This document shows, in pieces, positions 38,762 through 48,387 of a DNA stretch of 64,000 nucleotides (position 1 is its first letter; each line of letters opens with the position of its first letter). Position numbers and translations under genes: made by a program. Below the pieces are notes generated by a model. That model did no database searches. It had not been told where the DNA came from and saw only the letters and a program-made list of their open reading frames with translations. The stretch lies in the NCBI GenBank assembly GCA_937873135.1, contig CALMVQ010000154.1, positions 51,725 through 115,724 of the forward strand, in the 5' to 3' direction. Source of the DNA: an uncultured Scytonema sp. GTDB taxonomy: Bacteria > Cyanobacteriota > Cyanobacteriia > Cyanobacteriales > Nostocaceae.

Positions 38762-39456
38762 GTGCGACTTACCTGAAGCAAGCAAAGCCCCAGGCAAAAA
38801 CCTAGGGTTTATTTTGAGCCAACACTGCGAACTAAAGTTACGCGGATTCAGGCGCTTAAGTTAGGATTAGCTTTTCGTCCGAACCTGTTTGCACAGGATG
38901 ACTATCACAGCGTACTTTTCTAGCGAATTTACGAACCGCTCTGCCGTTATATCAGGACACGGGGTTTCAGACTAGCTTACTCTTCTTGCAGTTTAAGTTC
39001 AACATTCCCACGCCTCCAAAAAGAGCGACTCCGCCCTCGGGACAAGCCCTACGTAGGAACTTCCTGATTTCTCGTCCAACCAATATCCCAGTACTTACAA
39101 CCGTGGATTATGGACAATTTCAACGTGGTTTAAGCATTTGCACACTCTTTTAAAAACTGTGTATTTGATCACCACTATTAAAGATTATAACACGGCAGTT
39201 GAAACTGCAAGGGGCCGTCTTTCCACCCCGATATGAATAACGTAGATGTATCAATTCATTTAATTTCTTGATACATCTACTTCGGGGCTACCAGACATCC
39301 CGATCTTTTTAGGTGTAAACCATAGTGAGCATGACGGCTTACTGCCTTAATCTATTGTTTCACTGCCGTAAAAAGTAGCCAAAATGCCAAGGATGAACCT
39401 TTGTCTGATTAAAGACTCGGATTCGATGGATAATTACGATTTACCCAGTTGAAATT
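38762..39456. other. 695-bp gene-free region with a strong hairpin
   Basis: No ORF with family features on either strand. It is less AT-rich than nearby spacers. It contains the 13-bp-stem hairpin at 39242-39280 and smaller inverted repeats (cctgtttgcacagg near 38888). An unannotated RNA or a decayed mobile element end is possible; I could not match it to a known RNA. Confidence 0.4.
39242..39280. repeat. Perfect 13-bp inverted repeat gtagatgtatcaa...ttgatacatctac
   Basis: The spacer is 13 nt. The flanks add a possible outer stem, ccccg on the left and cgggg on the right. There is no T-run, so it is not a normal terminator. It lies ~175 bp upstream of rfbC. Confidence 0.85.
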
Positions 39457-40002
39457 ATGAATATCATCCCTACTGAGATTCCTGATATCGTAATTATCAA
39501 GCCTCAAGTCTTCCAAGACGATCGCGGTTTTTTCTTTGAGGCTTTCAATCACCAAGGATTTACTGAAAAAACTGGCATTAATGCTCACTTCGTTCAAGAT
39601 AACCACTCCTACTCCAAGCAAAACGTCCTGCGTGGGTTGCACTACCAAATCCAACAGCCGCAAGGCAAACTCGTTCGTGTCATTGTCGGCACGATCTTTG
39701 ATGTCGCTGTAGATATTAGAAAAAATTCCCCCTCTTTCGGAAAGTGGGTTGGTTACGAGCTAAGTGCCGACAACAAACACCAAATCTGGGTACCTCCTGG
39801 CTTCGCCCACGGCTTTGTTGTCCTCTCAGAAATTGCAGAAGTTCTTTACAAAACGACAGACTACTACGCCCCTCAATATGAACGATGTATCCTCTGGAAT
39901 GATCCTGATTTAGCTATAAATTGGCATTCAATCGCAACCCCAATTCTCTCTGCTAAAGATGCAACCGGGAAACCCTTTAAAATGGCTGAGGTTTTCTCTT
40001 AA
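39457..40002 (+). CDS. rfbC: dTDP-4-dehydrorhamnose 3,5-epimerase
   Basis: 181 aa cupin. The RmlC signature is visible: FVQDNHSYSKQNVLRGLHYQ with the catalytic His, PQGKLVRVI, the VPPGFAHGFVVLSE block, and the C-terminal ILWNDPDLAI. It converts dTDP-4-keto-6-deoxyglucose to dTDP-4-keto-rhamnose in dTDP-L-rhamnose synthesis. rfbD and rfbA lie 6-7 kb downstream in the same direction, separated by exoprotein genes. rfbB is not in the window. Confidence 0.95.
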   Translation: MNIIPTEIPDIVIIKPQVFQDDRGFFFEAFNHQGFTEKTGINAHFVQDNHSYSKQNVLRGLHYQIQQPQGKLVRVIVGTIFDVAVDIRKNSPSFGKWVGYELSADNKHQIWVPPGFAHGFVVLSEIAEVLYKTTDYYAPQYERCILWNDPDLAINWHSIATPILSAKDATGKPFKMAEVFS

Positions 40003-40069
40003 TCGAGTCAGGAGCGATCGCACCTCAAGTAAAGTGCGATCGCCCTCAAGTCATGCTAACAAGAGCAGT

Positions 40070-40810
40070 TTATGCCAATGCCTTACCGAAATCTTCCGTC
40101 AAATATGAATGGTAATTAACATTACCAGTGTCATTGGCAAGATTATAGTACCCAATACCAATATCATGGTAATTGGGGTTGAGAATGTTGGCACGATGTT
40201 CAGGACTGTTCATAAATCCTTGAACAAATTGTTCTGGTGTAGTGTAACCTGCAGCAATATTTTCCCCAACATAAGAATATTGGTAGCCTGAAGCTTTGGC
40301 ACGATCGCCAGGTGAGGAATTATCTAATCCGGTGTGACTGAAATAGTCATGAACCGCCATGTCTTCACTATGAGCTTGGGCAATGTTTGCTAACTTAAGA
40401 TTCACCTGCAGCGGTTGCAACCCGTTTTGAACACGTTGCTGGTTTGTCAAATCTACAACACGCTGTATAAAAGAATTATCAGTTGTTGCAGGCGTGGCAG
40501 ATTCAGGAGTTACAGGTTGAGGTAATGTCGCCCGATTTGTGGTAGATGAGTTCCAAGCATCAACAATGTGTTCATTGTTTAAGCCAGTTAAGTGATCATT
40601 TTTGTTGCTATTTAGGTTCCACGATGGCGATTGGTATTGGTGATTGAAGTCAGCTAAACCATTCTCAGGAGTGCGAACAAAAGAAAGATCGGCACCTGGT
40701 TCATTCAAACCATACTGTAGAGAGTTTAATCCTGTTTGTGCATTTTTTATTCCTTGGATATCAGGATAAGTACTTTGGTCAAAATTCGCGTCAAACAAAT
40801 TTGTGGGCAT
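40070..40810 (-). CDS. CAP/SCP-domain protein
   Basis: 246 aa. The C-terminal CAP domain (about 115-240) has VVDLTNQQRVQNGLQPL, AQAHSEDMAVHDYFSHT, GENIAAGYTTPEQFVQGFMNSPEHRANIL and IGIGYY. The two His and Glu of the CAP cavity are present. The N-terminal ~110 residues are low-complexity, rich in Asn/Ser/Asp, with no classical signal peptide. Bacterial CAP proteins are usually extracellular. The nearby rhamnose and exoprotein genes suggest a surface role; no activity can be assigned. Confidence 0.88.
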   Translation of the reverse strand: MPTNLFDANFDQSTYPDIQGIKNAQTGLNSLQYGLNEPGADLSFVRTPENGLADFNHQYQSPSWNLNSNKNDHLTGLNNEHIVDAWNSSTTNRATLPQPVTPESATPATTDNSFIQRVVDLTNQQRVQNGLQPLQVNLKLANIAQAHSEDMAVHDYFSHTGLDNSSPGDRAKASGYQYSYVGENIAAGYTTPEQFVQGFMNSPEHRANILNPNYHDIGIGYYNLANDTGNVNYHSYLTEDFGKALA

Positions 40811-41349
40811 AGGTCACATTTTCAGAGTTACTGGATTACTTGGTATGCCCCTGATAACTCTAAGTATTCCCTATGCCATTACGGCTACCAACCACAAAGA
40901 TAATATCTTTACGGTTAACTCTAAGCACAAGTAAATTGGGAACACAGGTACTTATTGTATCAAAAGAATAGTCAAATTTCCTTAACCATAAAAATTTGCC
41001 AATCTCTCTCTTTATTCCTCGTACCATATAAGTAAATCGAAGCGATAGCTTGACAAAATGATTTCTACTGTGTTATTTCTACCAATCTATCAGCAGCGAA
41101 CGGCTGTTCGCCTTTTGACACTCTCCGTCCGATCATGAGCGAAGATTATGCGCGACTTTTCAGCCCTAATATCCAATTTTGCGTAGGTTACGCTGGCTCA
41201 ATACGTTTGCCTTTAAAAGGCGTATAGACTTCTCCGAAAATTATGTAAAGACGCTTCAAACAGTGCGTCTCTACATAGGATTTGGGTTGACGCATAATTC
41301 CTGACTGGAGATGTCTATTGCAAACATTTTTAAAATTGGTTTTTTAGCT
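40811..41349. other. Gene-free spacer, CAP to protease
   Basis: 539 bp. It holds the small palindrome atgtaaagacgc ... gcgtctctacat (41243-41276), a type common in cyanobacterial spacers, and the CAP promoter region next to 40810. No ORF has family features. Confidence 0.45.
41243..41276. repeat. Palindromic repeat atgtaaagacgc/gcgtctctacat
   Basis: A 12-bp stem with one mismatch and a 10-nt loop, in the spacer downstream of the S8 protease gene. Confidence 0.7.
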
Positions 41350-43500
41350 TCAAGTAGTGTGAATAGCTGAACTGGTAAGAATATCTCTTACCTGAGTAGG
41401 GGTTAGGTTGGGATTGGCACTGAGCATGAGAGCAACAATACCACTTATGAAAGGGGTTGATGTTGATGTACCGGAGTAAAAAGTATAATTATTGCCTGGA
41501 ATTGTGGAGTAAACATTGACTCCAGGCGCTGTGACGTAATTGATCGGATCAGATCCAGCTTTGTTTGAGAAGTTAGTAAAGTTTTTGTTATTATCAACTG
41601 CTCCAACAGCAATTCCCCAGTTTTTGGCATAGCGTGCTGGATAGTCTGGTGTTGAAGCACTTTCATTGCCAGCTGCCATGACGACAATCACCCCTTTACT
41701 ACTAGCATATTGAATGGCATACCGTAGAAAATCGTTGCCATCATAACCACCTAAGCTTAGGTTAATGACATTAGCTCCGTGATTGACAGCGTAGTAAATG
41801 CCCTTAACTAGAGAGCTGTAAGAGCCTAAACCATCGTTATTGAGGACTTTGACTGGCAGAATTTTGGCATCATAAGCAACACCTGTAACACCGAAGCCAT
41901 TATTCTCCCCAGCAATCGTGCCAGAGACAAGGGTGCCATGACTATCTCCGTCTAGAACGTTATTGTTATTGTCTGCAAAGTTCCAGCCGTAAACGTCATC
42001 AATATAGCCATCGCCATCATCATCTTTACCGTTGCCAGAAATTTCCTTGGGATTTGTCCAGATGTTATCCTTTAAGTCTGCATGGTTATAGTCAACCCCA
42101 GAATCCAGAACGGCGACGGTAATACCCTTACCTGTATATCCTCTTGCCCAAGCTTCTGGAACATGGGTTAGATCATTGCCCCAGTTGTCACCTCCTAAAT
42201 TAGGAACATTTGCAAATGCAGATTGTCCGATTGCTCTGGCGACTGCTACTCCCGCATCTACTAAACCGTATCCATCAGTTGATTTAAAAACCTGAGAGGA
42301 TAAGGGTCTTGGCGTATTCGATACCGTTAAGTTGTAATTAGTATTCACTCCACTCTCGGAGTTAAGGTAAATGTAGTAAGTACCAGAATTTAAGGAAAGA
42401 TTAATTGTTTCGGATGTCGTGTTATTGTATATACCTGTAGCAATACTATTGCCATCACCATCAAGTAATTGAATATCAGCATTACCGTCTGAAGTGAGGC
42501 TAAAGTTGCTCATGTTACCAATAGTGAAGCGGTAGTAATTGTTGGGATTGCTACCTACATAGACTTTGATACTGCGGCTACCGTAGAGGATACCAAGGCT
42601 CGGAGCACTGTTTGTCGTGTCACCTGATGTTGATACAGAAATTTGCTCTGATGGGCTACTAAAACGACCTTCTTTAAAGCCATAAATCTCAAAGTGTTGC
42701 TCAGCCTGTTGATTGTCAAAGTGTGCTGCCTGGAGGTCAGTATTATGATCTAGATAGAACTTAACATTGAATGATTCTGAGGAAGCTCGTCCTTCACTCA
42801 AACCATAATCTTCAAAATGTTCTAAGAGTTGAGTGTTAGAAAAACCTGCTTGAGCCAAGTCGGAATAAGCATTACGGTAGTAATTACTATCAAACGAAAC
42901 AGAGAATCTGCGTCCTTCAGCGACACCATAGCTTGCTAAATGCTCAAAGAGTTGGAGATTGTTCCAACCTATTTTAGCTAGATCGAGATTAGCCGCAGCA
43001 TACAAATTGAGATCGACAAACCCACTAAAGCGACGTCCCTCAGATAAACCGTAAGTTTCTAGGTGTTCTAATGCTTTGTTATTGTTAAAGCTTGTTAAAT
43101 CACCGTTCACACTTCGATAGAAGTTAAGATCCACAAGGGGCGAAAAACGACGTCCTTCACCCACACCGTAGCTTTGCAAATGCTGAAACAACTGCTCATT
43201 GTTAAAGCTTCCTAAGTCACTGTTGTGGCGTCGATAAAAGTCCAGATCAACAAAAGGTGAAAATTTTCGTCCTTCACTGACACCGTATTTAGACAGATGC
43301 TCGTAAGCTTGGCGATTACTGAAGTTAGCTAAGTCACTATTACTGGCGCGATAAAAATTCAGATCGATCAGTGGAGAAAAGGAGCGACCTTCATTCAGAC
43401 CATATTTCTGAAAGTGCGATAATGCTTGTGCATCACTCAAGCCCCGTAAATCAGAGTTGGCTGCACGGTAAAAACTGGCGTCAAAAACGCTTAAATTCAT
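41350..43500 (-). CDS. Subtilisin-like (S8) protease with seven N-terminal FYR...EGR repeats and a PPC-like domain
   Basis: 716 aa from ATG 43500. The 26-aa extension in the ORF track is not shared with the paralogue at 43740, whose start aligns with this one. Residues 1-285 hold seven ~40-aa repeats of the form FYRxxNxDLxxxxxxQ, HxxxYGxxEGRxFSP. A PPC-like beta-sandwich (about 320-405) and an S8 domain (about 440-710) follow. The S8 catalytic triad is intact: Asp in VAVLDSGVDYNHADL, His in DSHGTLVSGTIAG, Ser in GTSTSTPFISGIVAL. There is no signal peptide, so export by a non-Sec route (type I-like) is possible. Confidence 0.9.
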   Translation of the reverse strand: MNLSVFDASFYRAANSDLRGLSDAQALSHFQKYGLNEGRSFSPLIDLNFYRASNSDLANFSNRQAYEHLSKYGVSEGRKFSPFVDLDFYRRHNSDLGSFNNEQLFQHLQSYGVGEGRRFSPLVDLNFYRSVNGDLTSFNNNKALEHLETYGLSEGRRFSGFVDLNLYAAANLDLAKIGWNNLQLFEHLASYGVAEGRRFSVSFDSNYYRNAYSDLAQAGFSNTQLLEHFEDYGLSEGRASSESFNVKFYLDHNTDLQAAHFDNQQAEQHFEIYGFKEGRFSSPSEQISVSTSGDTTNSAPSLGILYGSRSIKVYVGSNPNNYYRFTIGNMSNFSLTSDGNADIQLLDGDGNSIATGIYNNTTSETINLSLNSGTYYIYLNSESGVNTNYNLTVSNTPRPLSSQVFKSTDGYGLVDAGVAVARAIGQSAFANVPNLGGDNWGNDLTHVPEAWARGYTGKGITVAVLDSGVDYNHADLKDNIWTNPKEISGNGKDDDGDGYIDDVYGWNFADNNNNVLDGDSHGTLVSGTIAGENNGFGVTGVAYDAKILPVKVLNNDGLGSYSSLVKGIYYAVNHGANVINLSLGGYDGNDFLRYAIQYASSKGVIVVMAAGNESASTPDYPARYAKNWGIAVGAVDNNKNFTNFSNKAGSDPINYVTAPGVNVYSTIPGNNYTFYSGTSTSTPFISGIVALMLSANPNLTPTQVRDILTSSAIHTT

Positions 43501-43739
43501 ATAATTTATTTTGCCAAAAGCTCTTGTAGCTAATGTTAGTTTTCCCTCGATTCCAGAGCTTTTATCTTCTAAAGACAATAGGATTTAAAATCTTACAATA
43601 ATTTCATTTACAGAAAAAAATACTTAAATTACTATAATGAAAAGCTACATTAATGAAGTGGTGTTTGAGTTAGCAACCCCGCTCTTAAGAAACGAGGCGG
43701 CTATTAAGGGGAGACGCATCGCTCACTAGATACAGTTAG

Positions 43740-45731
43740 CTACGCTGATAACGACAAAGTATAGTTACTATTAAGGCTAGAGTAGTTGGTGTAGACGTGA
43801 ATAAAGTAGGTTCCGGCTCCTAACGTTCTGTTGATTGAGCCATTGCTGTGCGGAGTGCCAGAGGTACTATCCAAACTGTCACCATCGTCTCTCTGAGTGT
43901 TGCCATTGTAATCGTAAATCAATTCTGCATTAACGAAATCAGTTAAATCAGTCAACGAAAGTTTGAATTTACTGCTAGAAGGCAAGGTGAAGCGGTAGTA
44001 GTCGTCACGATCTGTACTACCCACAAAGTCTTTATAAATGCTAGTGCCGCTTAAAGTCCCAATATTAAGAGCCGTACTTAAGCTGTTGCCTGGATTTGTT
44101 GGTGTTGTAGATGGGCTGGGATTTGCTGACACTCCCAAGGTATAGTTAGTATTTAGGTTAGATTGGTCAGTGTAAACGCGAATGAAGTAGCTACCTGCTC
44201 CTAAAGTCTTGTTAATTGAGCCATTGCTGTACCGGCTGCCATAGGTATTGTCCAAGACTTCGTAATTATCTATCTGACCATTACCATTGCTGTCGTAAAT
44301 CAATACCACATTTGCAGACTCAGTTAGACCAGTCAAGGATAAATTAAAATTACTGGTTTGTGCCAAACTGAAGCGGTAGTAGTCGTTACGATCACCAATA
44401 CCGACAAAGTTAGTAAAACTGCGGATATTGCTGACGCTTCCAATGTCAAGAGCCTTATTCAAGCTATTGCCCGGATCTGTTTGTGTTGAGGATGGGCTGG
44501 GAGTCGCTGACACTCCCAAGCTATAGTTAGTATCTTGGTAGTCATAGTCGGTGTGGACATGAATGAAGTAGGTACCTACTCCTAAAGTCCTGTTAATTAT
44601 GCCATTGCTATACTCACTGCCATAGTTAGTGTCCAAGCTTTCATTATTATCGATCTTACCATTGCCATTGCTGTCGTAAATCAATTGCACACTTGCAGAA
44701 TCAGTTAGACCACTCAAGGATAGATTAAAATTACTGGTTTGTACTAAAGTAAAACGGTAGTAGTCGTCGCGATCAGTACTACCTACAAATTGGTTGGTGA
44801 AATTGCGGTTCCCATTGAGAAAGCCTAAGTTAAAAGCAGTACCAAGGGTGTTATCATCGCGATCTATCGGTAGAGTTATTGATGGCGCACCCTGACGACC
44901 TTCTTTAAAGCCATTAATCTCAAAGTGTTGCTCAGCCTGCTGGTTGTTAAGGCGTAAGGTTCTCAGGTCAAAATTGTGTTCAATGTAGTACTTGACATTG
45001 AATGCTTCCGAGGAAGCTCGTCCTTCACTCAAACCATAGTTTTCAAAATGTTCCAACAGTTGAGTGTTATTTAAATGTGCTGCTGCCAAGTCGGCATTGG
45101 TATTACGATAGTAATTGCTATCAAAAGAAATTGAAAACCTACGTCCTTCAGCAACACCGTAGTCTGCTAAGTGTTGTAATAGTCGAGTATTATCAAAACC
45201 TGCAGCAGATAAGTCAGGATTTGCCGCCCGATAGAGATTTAGATCGACAAATGGTGAGAAGCGTCGTCCCTCTCCCAGCCCATATATTTCTAAGTGCTGT
45301 AATGCTTGGTTGTTGTTTAGGCTTGATAAGTCGCTATTTATACCCCGATAGAACTTGAGGTCAACAAGGGGGGAAAACTGTCGTCCTTCACCCACACCAA
45401 AGTTTCGCAGATGTTCAAATAGTTGCTCGTTGTTCAAGCTTGCTAAGTCGCGATTACTAGTTCGATAGAAATTGGCATCAAAAAAAGGTGAGAATTTGCG
45501 TCCTTCACGGATACCATAGTTGGAGAGATGATCATAGGCTTGGCTGTTATTAAAATTAGCCAAATCACTATTGCTAGCGCGATAAAAATTGAGATCGACA
45601 AATGGAGAGAAGCTACGACCTTCTTTTAAACCGTAGTTCTGAAAATGTGACAAAGCTTGTGCATCACTGAAGGCTCGCAAGTCAGAGTTGGCTGCACGGT
45701 AGAAACTCGCATCAAATAAATTTACTGACAT
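43740..45731 (-). CDS. Exoprotein with seven FYR...EGR repeats and three PPC domains
   Basis: 663 aa, paralogous to the S8 protease just downstream. Residues 1-280 carry the same seven ~40-aa repeats in the same order. Three ~115-aa pre-peptidase C-terminal (PPC) domains follow, each with GDRNDYYRFSL or STDRDDYYRFTL and an EF-hand-like calcium loop (DSNGNGKIDNNE, DSNGNGQIDNYE, a weaker DYNGNTQRDDGD). No protease domain is present. The pair arose by duplication and then exchange of C-terminal modules. No signal peptide is seen. It is probably secreted and calcium-stabilised, as inferred from the domains. Confidence 0.87.
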   Translation of the reverse strand: MSVNLFDASFYRAANSDLRAFSDAQALSHFQNYGLKEGRSFSPFVDLNFYRASNSDLANFNNSQAYDHLSNYGIREGRKFSPFFDANFYRTSNRDLASLNNEQLFEHLRNFGVGEGRQFSPLVDLKFYRGINSDLSSLNNNQALQHLEIYGLGEGRRFSPFVDLNLYRAANPDLSAAGFDNTRLLQHLADYGVAEGRRFSISFDSNYYRNTNADLAAAHLNNTQLLEHFENYGLSEGRASSEAFNVKYYIEHNFDLRTLRLNNQQAEQHFEINGFKEGRQGAPSITLPIDRDDNTLGTAFNLGFLNGNRNFTNQFVGSTDRDDYYRFTLVQTSNFNLSLSGLTDSASVQLIYDSNGNGKIDNNESLDTNYGSEYSNGIINRTLGVGTYFIHVHTDYDYQDTNYSLGVSATPSPSSTQTDPGNSLNKALDIGSVSNIRSFTNFVGIGDRNDYYRFSLAQTSNFNLSLTGLTESANVVLIYDSNGNGQIDNYEVLDNTYGSRYSNGSINKTLGAGSYFIRVYTDQSNLNTNYTLGVSANPSPSTTPTNPGNSLSTALNIGTLSGTSIYKDFVGSTDRDDYYRFTLPSSSKFKLSLTDLTDFVNAELIYDYNGNTQRDDGDSLDSTSGTPHSNGSINRTLGAGTYFIHVYTNYSSLNSNYTLSLSA

Positions 45732-45977
45732 AAATCAAGTCCGAATTGTTACTAATAGATTTGAGATCATTGTTAGTATTCCCGACTTGTGGCGGATTAT
45801 ATCAAACTTATATGTTTTTTAAAGGATAAAAAATATACTTGTTTAGAGGAAAACAATAAGTATTTTTACTGCTAAATAATTTGTAGTTATTTCTAAACAA
45901 AAATTGACAACCTGGAAAAATTGCTGTCACAACTGTGCTACCTTACGATCGCCCAATGCTTAGGAGACAAGAAAGGA

Positions 45978-46865
45978 ATGAGTAAAGCAATTCTGCTAAT
46001 TGGCAGCAATGGTCAAGTAGGCAGGGAACTACAGCGAATCCTTCAAATAGAAGGAGATCTGATTGCAGTTGGACGCCCGACTGTAGATCTCGCACAACCT
46101 GACACTCTCCGAAGCGTCATTCGAGAAAACCATCCTCAAATCATCATTAACGCTGCTGCTTACACTGCTGTTGATAAAGCTGAAAGCGAACCAGAACTGG
46201 CAAAAGCCATTAATGGTATTGCCCCGAAAATTATTGCCGAAGAAGCTGAAAAATCAGGGGCTTTCCTGATTCATCTTTCTACTGATTACGTTTTTGATGG
46301 CAATAGCAGTCGTCCCTACCAAGAAACCGATTCAACTAACCCTTTAAGTGTGTACGGTGAAACCAAACTTGTGGGAGAACAAGCAATTCAAAACTCTTGC
46401 GCCCATCACTTCATCCTTCGCACCGCCTGGGTTTATGGCACATTTGGCAAAAGCAACTTCGTCAAAACGATGTTGCGACTGGGGGCAGAAAGGGAAGAAA
46501 TTCGCGTCGTTGCCGATCAAATTGGAAGTCCTACTTGGGCAAAAGATATTGCAGATGCGATCGCCCGCATTCTTCCCCAGATCGCCCCTGAAATTGCCGG
46601 CATCTACCATTACACTAACAGTGGTGTTGCCAGCTGGTACGATTTTGCTGTCACCATCTTTGAAGAAGCCCGACAGGTGGGGTTTCCCTTAAAAGTCCAA
46701 CGTATTATTCCCATCACCACCGCAGAATATCCCACCCCTGCCCGTCGCCCCAGCTATTCTGTCCTTTCTTGTGCAAAAATATCTACAGTTTCAGAAAATT
46801 ATCCACCCCATTGGCGACAAGCATTAAGGCAAATGTTAAAAGAATGGTTAGTAGTTAGTAGATAG
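45978..46865 (+). CDS. rfbD: dTDP-4-dehydrorhamnose reductase
   Basis: 295 aa from ATG 45978 with a plausible ribosome site (gaaagg) just upstream; the ORF-track TTG at 45921 adds unrelated residues. It is an extended SDR. The NADPH loop is LLIGSNGQVGREL, with NAAAYTAVDKAE and HLSTDYVFDG, and the YxxxK catalytic pair is SVYGETKLVGE. It makes dTDP-L-rhamnose. rfbA follows 62 bp downstream. Confidence 0.95.
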   Translation: MSKAILLIGSNGQVGRELQRILQIEGDLIAVGRPTVDLAQPDTLRSVIRENHPQIIINAAAYTAVDKAESEPELAKAINGIAPKIIAEEAEKSGAFLIHLSTDYVFDGNSSRPYQETDSTNPLSVYGETKLVGEQAIQNSCAHHFILRTAWVYGTFGKSNFVKTMLRLGAEREEIRVVADQIGSPTWAKDIADAIARILPQIAPEIAGIYHYTNSGVASWYDFAVTIFEEARQVGFPLKVQRIIPITTAEYPTPARRPSYSVLSCAKISTVSENYPPHWRQALRQMLKEWLVVSR

Positions 46866-46927
46866 TAGATAGTTGGGAGCATTAACTAAACAACCAACAA
46901 CCAACCAACAACTAATAAATAACTGTT

Positions 46928-48004
46928 ATGAAAGCACTCATTCTTTCTGGCGGTAAGGGCACGCGTCTGCGACCATTGACTTATACAGGGGCAAAACAAC
47001 TTGTTCCAGTTGCCAACAAACCAATTTTATGGTATGGGATTGAAGAGATAGTTGCTTCTGGAATTACGGATATTGGTATCATTATCAGTCCGGAAACCGG
47101 GAAAGAAGTGCAGGCAAAAACAGGTAGTGGAGAACAATTCGGGGCAAAAATTACATATATTTTACAAGAAAAGCCTGCAGGACTTGCCCATGCTGTCCAA
47201 GTGGCCCTTCCGTTTCTGGAAAATTCTCCCTTTCTCATGTATCTGGGTGATAACCTCATTCAGCAAGGCGACTTGAGTTACTTTTTAAAAAAATTTACTC
47301 AACAACAGCAAGATGCCTTAATCCTTCTACGTCCCGTCGCTAATCCTAGCGCCTTCGGTGTGGCTAAGATAGATGAAACAGGGCGAGTGTTAGAACTGAT
47401 TGAAAAACCAGAAGTCCCTCCATCCAATCTTGCCCTTGTAGGCGTTTATTTCTTTTCTCATGTCATCCATGATGCGATCGCCGGCATTAAACCGAGTGCA
47501 AGAGGCGAACTAGAAATTACTGACGCCATTCAAAATCTGATTGACAACCAAAAACAAGTGATTGCTTGTCAGCTTGAAGGTTGGTGGTTAGACACTGGTA
47601 AAAAAGATGACTTATTAGAAGCTAACCGTCTGATTCTCGATACCTACTTGAAAACTTCACTTTTAGGGGAAGTCGATGCCCAAAGTCACATTATTGGGCG
47701 AGTGAAAATTGGTTCTCAGTCTCAAGTTATTAACTGTACAATTCGCGGACCAGTCATTATTGGGAATAATTGTCATTTAGAACACTGTTTCATTGGTCCT
47801 TACAGCAGTATTGCCGATAATGCTACGGTCATTGATACCGATCTAGAACATAGTGTTGTTCTAGAAGGCGCTAAAATCATCGGAATTCATCAGCGCATTA
47901 TTGATAGTGTGATCGGGCAAAGGGCGCAGTTGATTGTTGCACCTCGTCGCCCCAAAGCTTTGCGATTTCTGATCGGTGATGACTGTCAAATCGAACTAAC
48001 GTGA
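46928..48004 (+). CDS. rfbA: Glucose-1-phosphate thymidylyltransferase, long form
   Basis: 358 aa. The nucleotidyltransferase domain (1-240) has MKALILSGGKGTRLRPLT and EKPxxPPSNLALVGVYFF. A C-terminal left-handed beta-helix (about 245-350, IIGRVKIGSQSQVINCTIRGP) follows. This is the RmlA-long type, ~60 residues longer than classic RmlA (~290 aa). It makes dTDP-glucose, the first step to dTDP-rhamnose. It is in operon with rfbD. Confidence 0.92.
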   Translation: MKALILSGGKGTRLRPLTYTGAKQLVPVANKPILWYGIEEIVASGITDIGIIISPETGKEVQAKTGSGEQFGAKITYILQEKPAGLAHAVQVALPFLENSPFLMYLGDNLIQQGDLSYFLKKFTQQQQDALILLRPVANPSAFGVAKIDETGRVLELIEKPEVPPSNLALVGVYFFSHVIHDAIAGIKPSARGELEITDAIQNLIDNQKQVIACQLEGWWLDTGKKDDLLEANRLILDTYLKTSLLGEVDAQSHIIGRVKIGSQSQVINCTIRGPVIIGNNCHLEHCFIGPYSSIADNATVIDTDLEHSVVLEGAKIIGIHQRIIDSVIGQRAQLIVAPRRPKALRFLIGDDCQIELT

Positions 48005-48387
48005 GTCATCTCAATATCGCTCTTTTCAGTTGTTTACCATACATTTTCTTCATCTCCCCCAGCCCTTCTCCCAAACTTGGGAGAGGAGTATTCTCATGGA
48101 ATTTGAAGGCTTATTGTATGTGACTCAAACGATAAACGTTGTAAATTCATGGGATGCGATTAAGGCATTTTATTTCCGACTCTGCGCCTCTTGAAACAAT
48201 TTTTTAGATCGAGAGTCTTTTGACTTTTGCGCAAAGTCTGCCGGGGGATCTTCCCAAGAGGGAGCTTTGCGGAACGTGGGCAGTGTCGGTTTCCCTTGAG
48301 AGAACTTTGCCCTGAGGGAAACCCTATGAATGCAACTTCTATAAGCCCAACTTTCCAAGACGACTTTTGATTCGGAGCGAAGCGACG
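48005..48387. other. Spacer with palindromic repeats between rfbA and GT2
   Basis: 383 bp. 48067-48084 is the perfect palindrome tctcccaa-ac-ttgggaga, a widespread cyanobacterial spacer motif. A second stretch near 48270-48345 contains gtttccct ... agggaaac. The minus-strand ORF 48170-48358 runs through this repeat and is not credible as a gene. Confidence 0.6.

Noticed and set aside
38762-39456. Possible decayed IS200/IS605 TnpB end
   Set aside because: Looked for TnpB zinc-finger (CxxCG) and DRD/DxN motifs in all frames and found none; only hairpins remain.
48170-48358. 62-aa minus-strand ORF in the rfbA-GT2 spacer
   Set aside because: It lies in a palindromic repeat (gtttccct...agggaaac); its sequence is repeat-derived.
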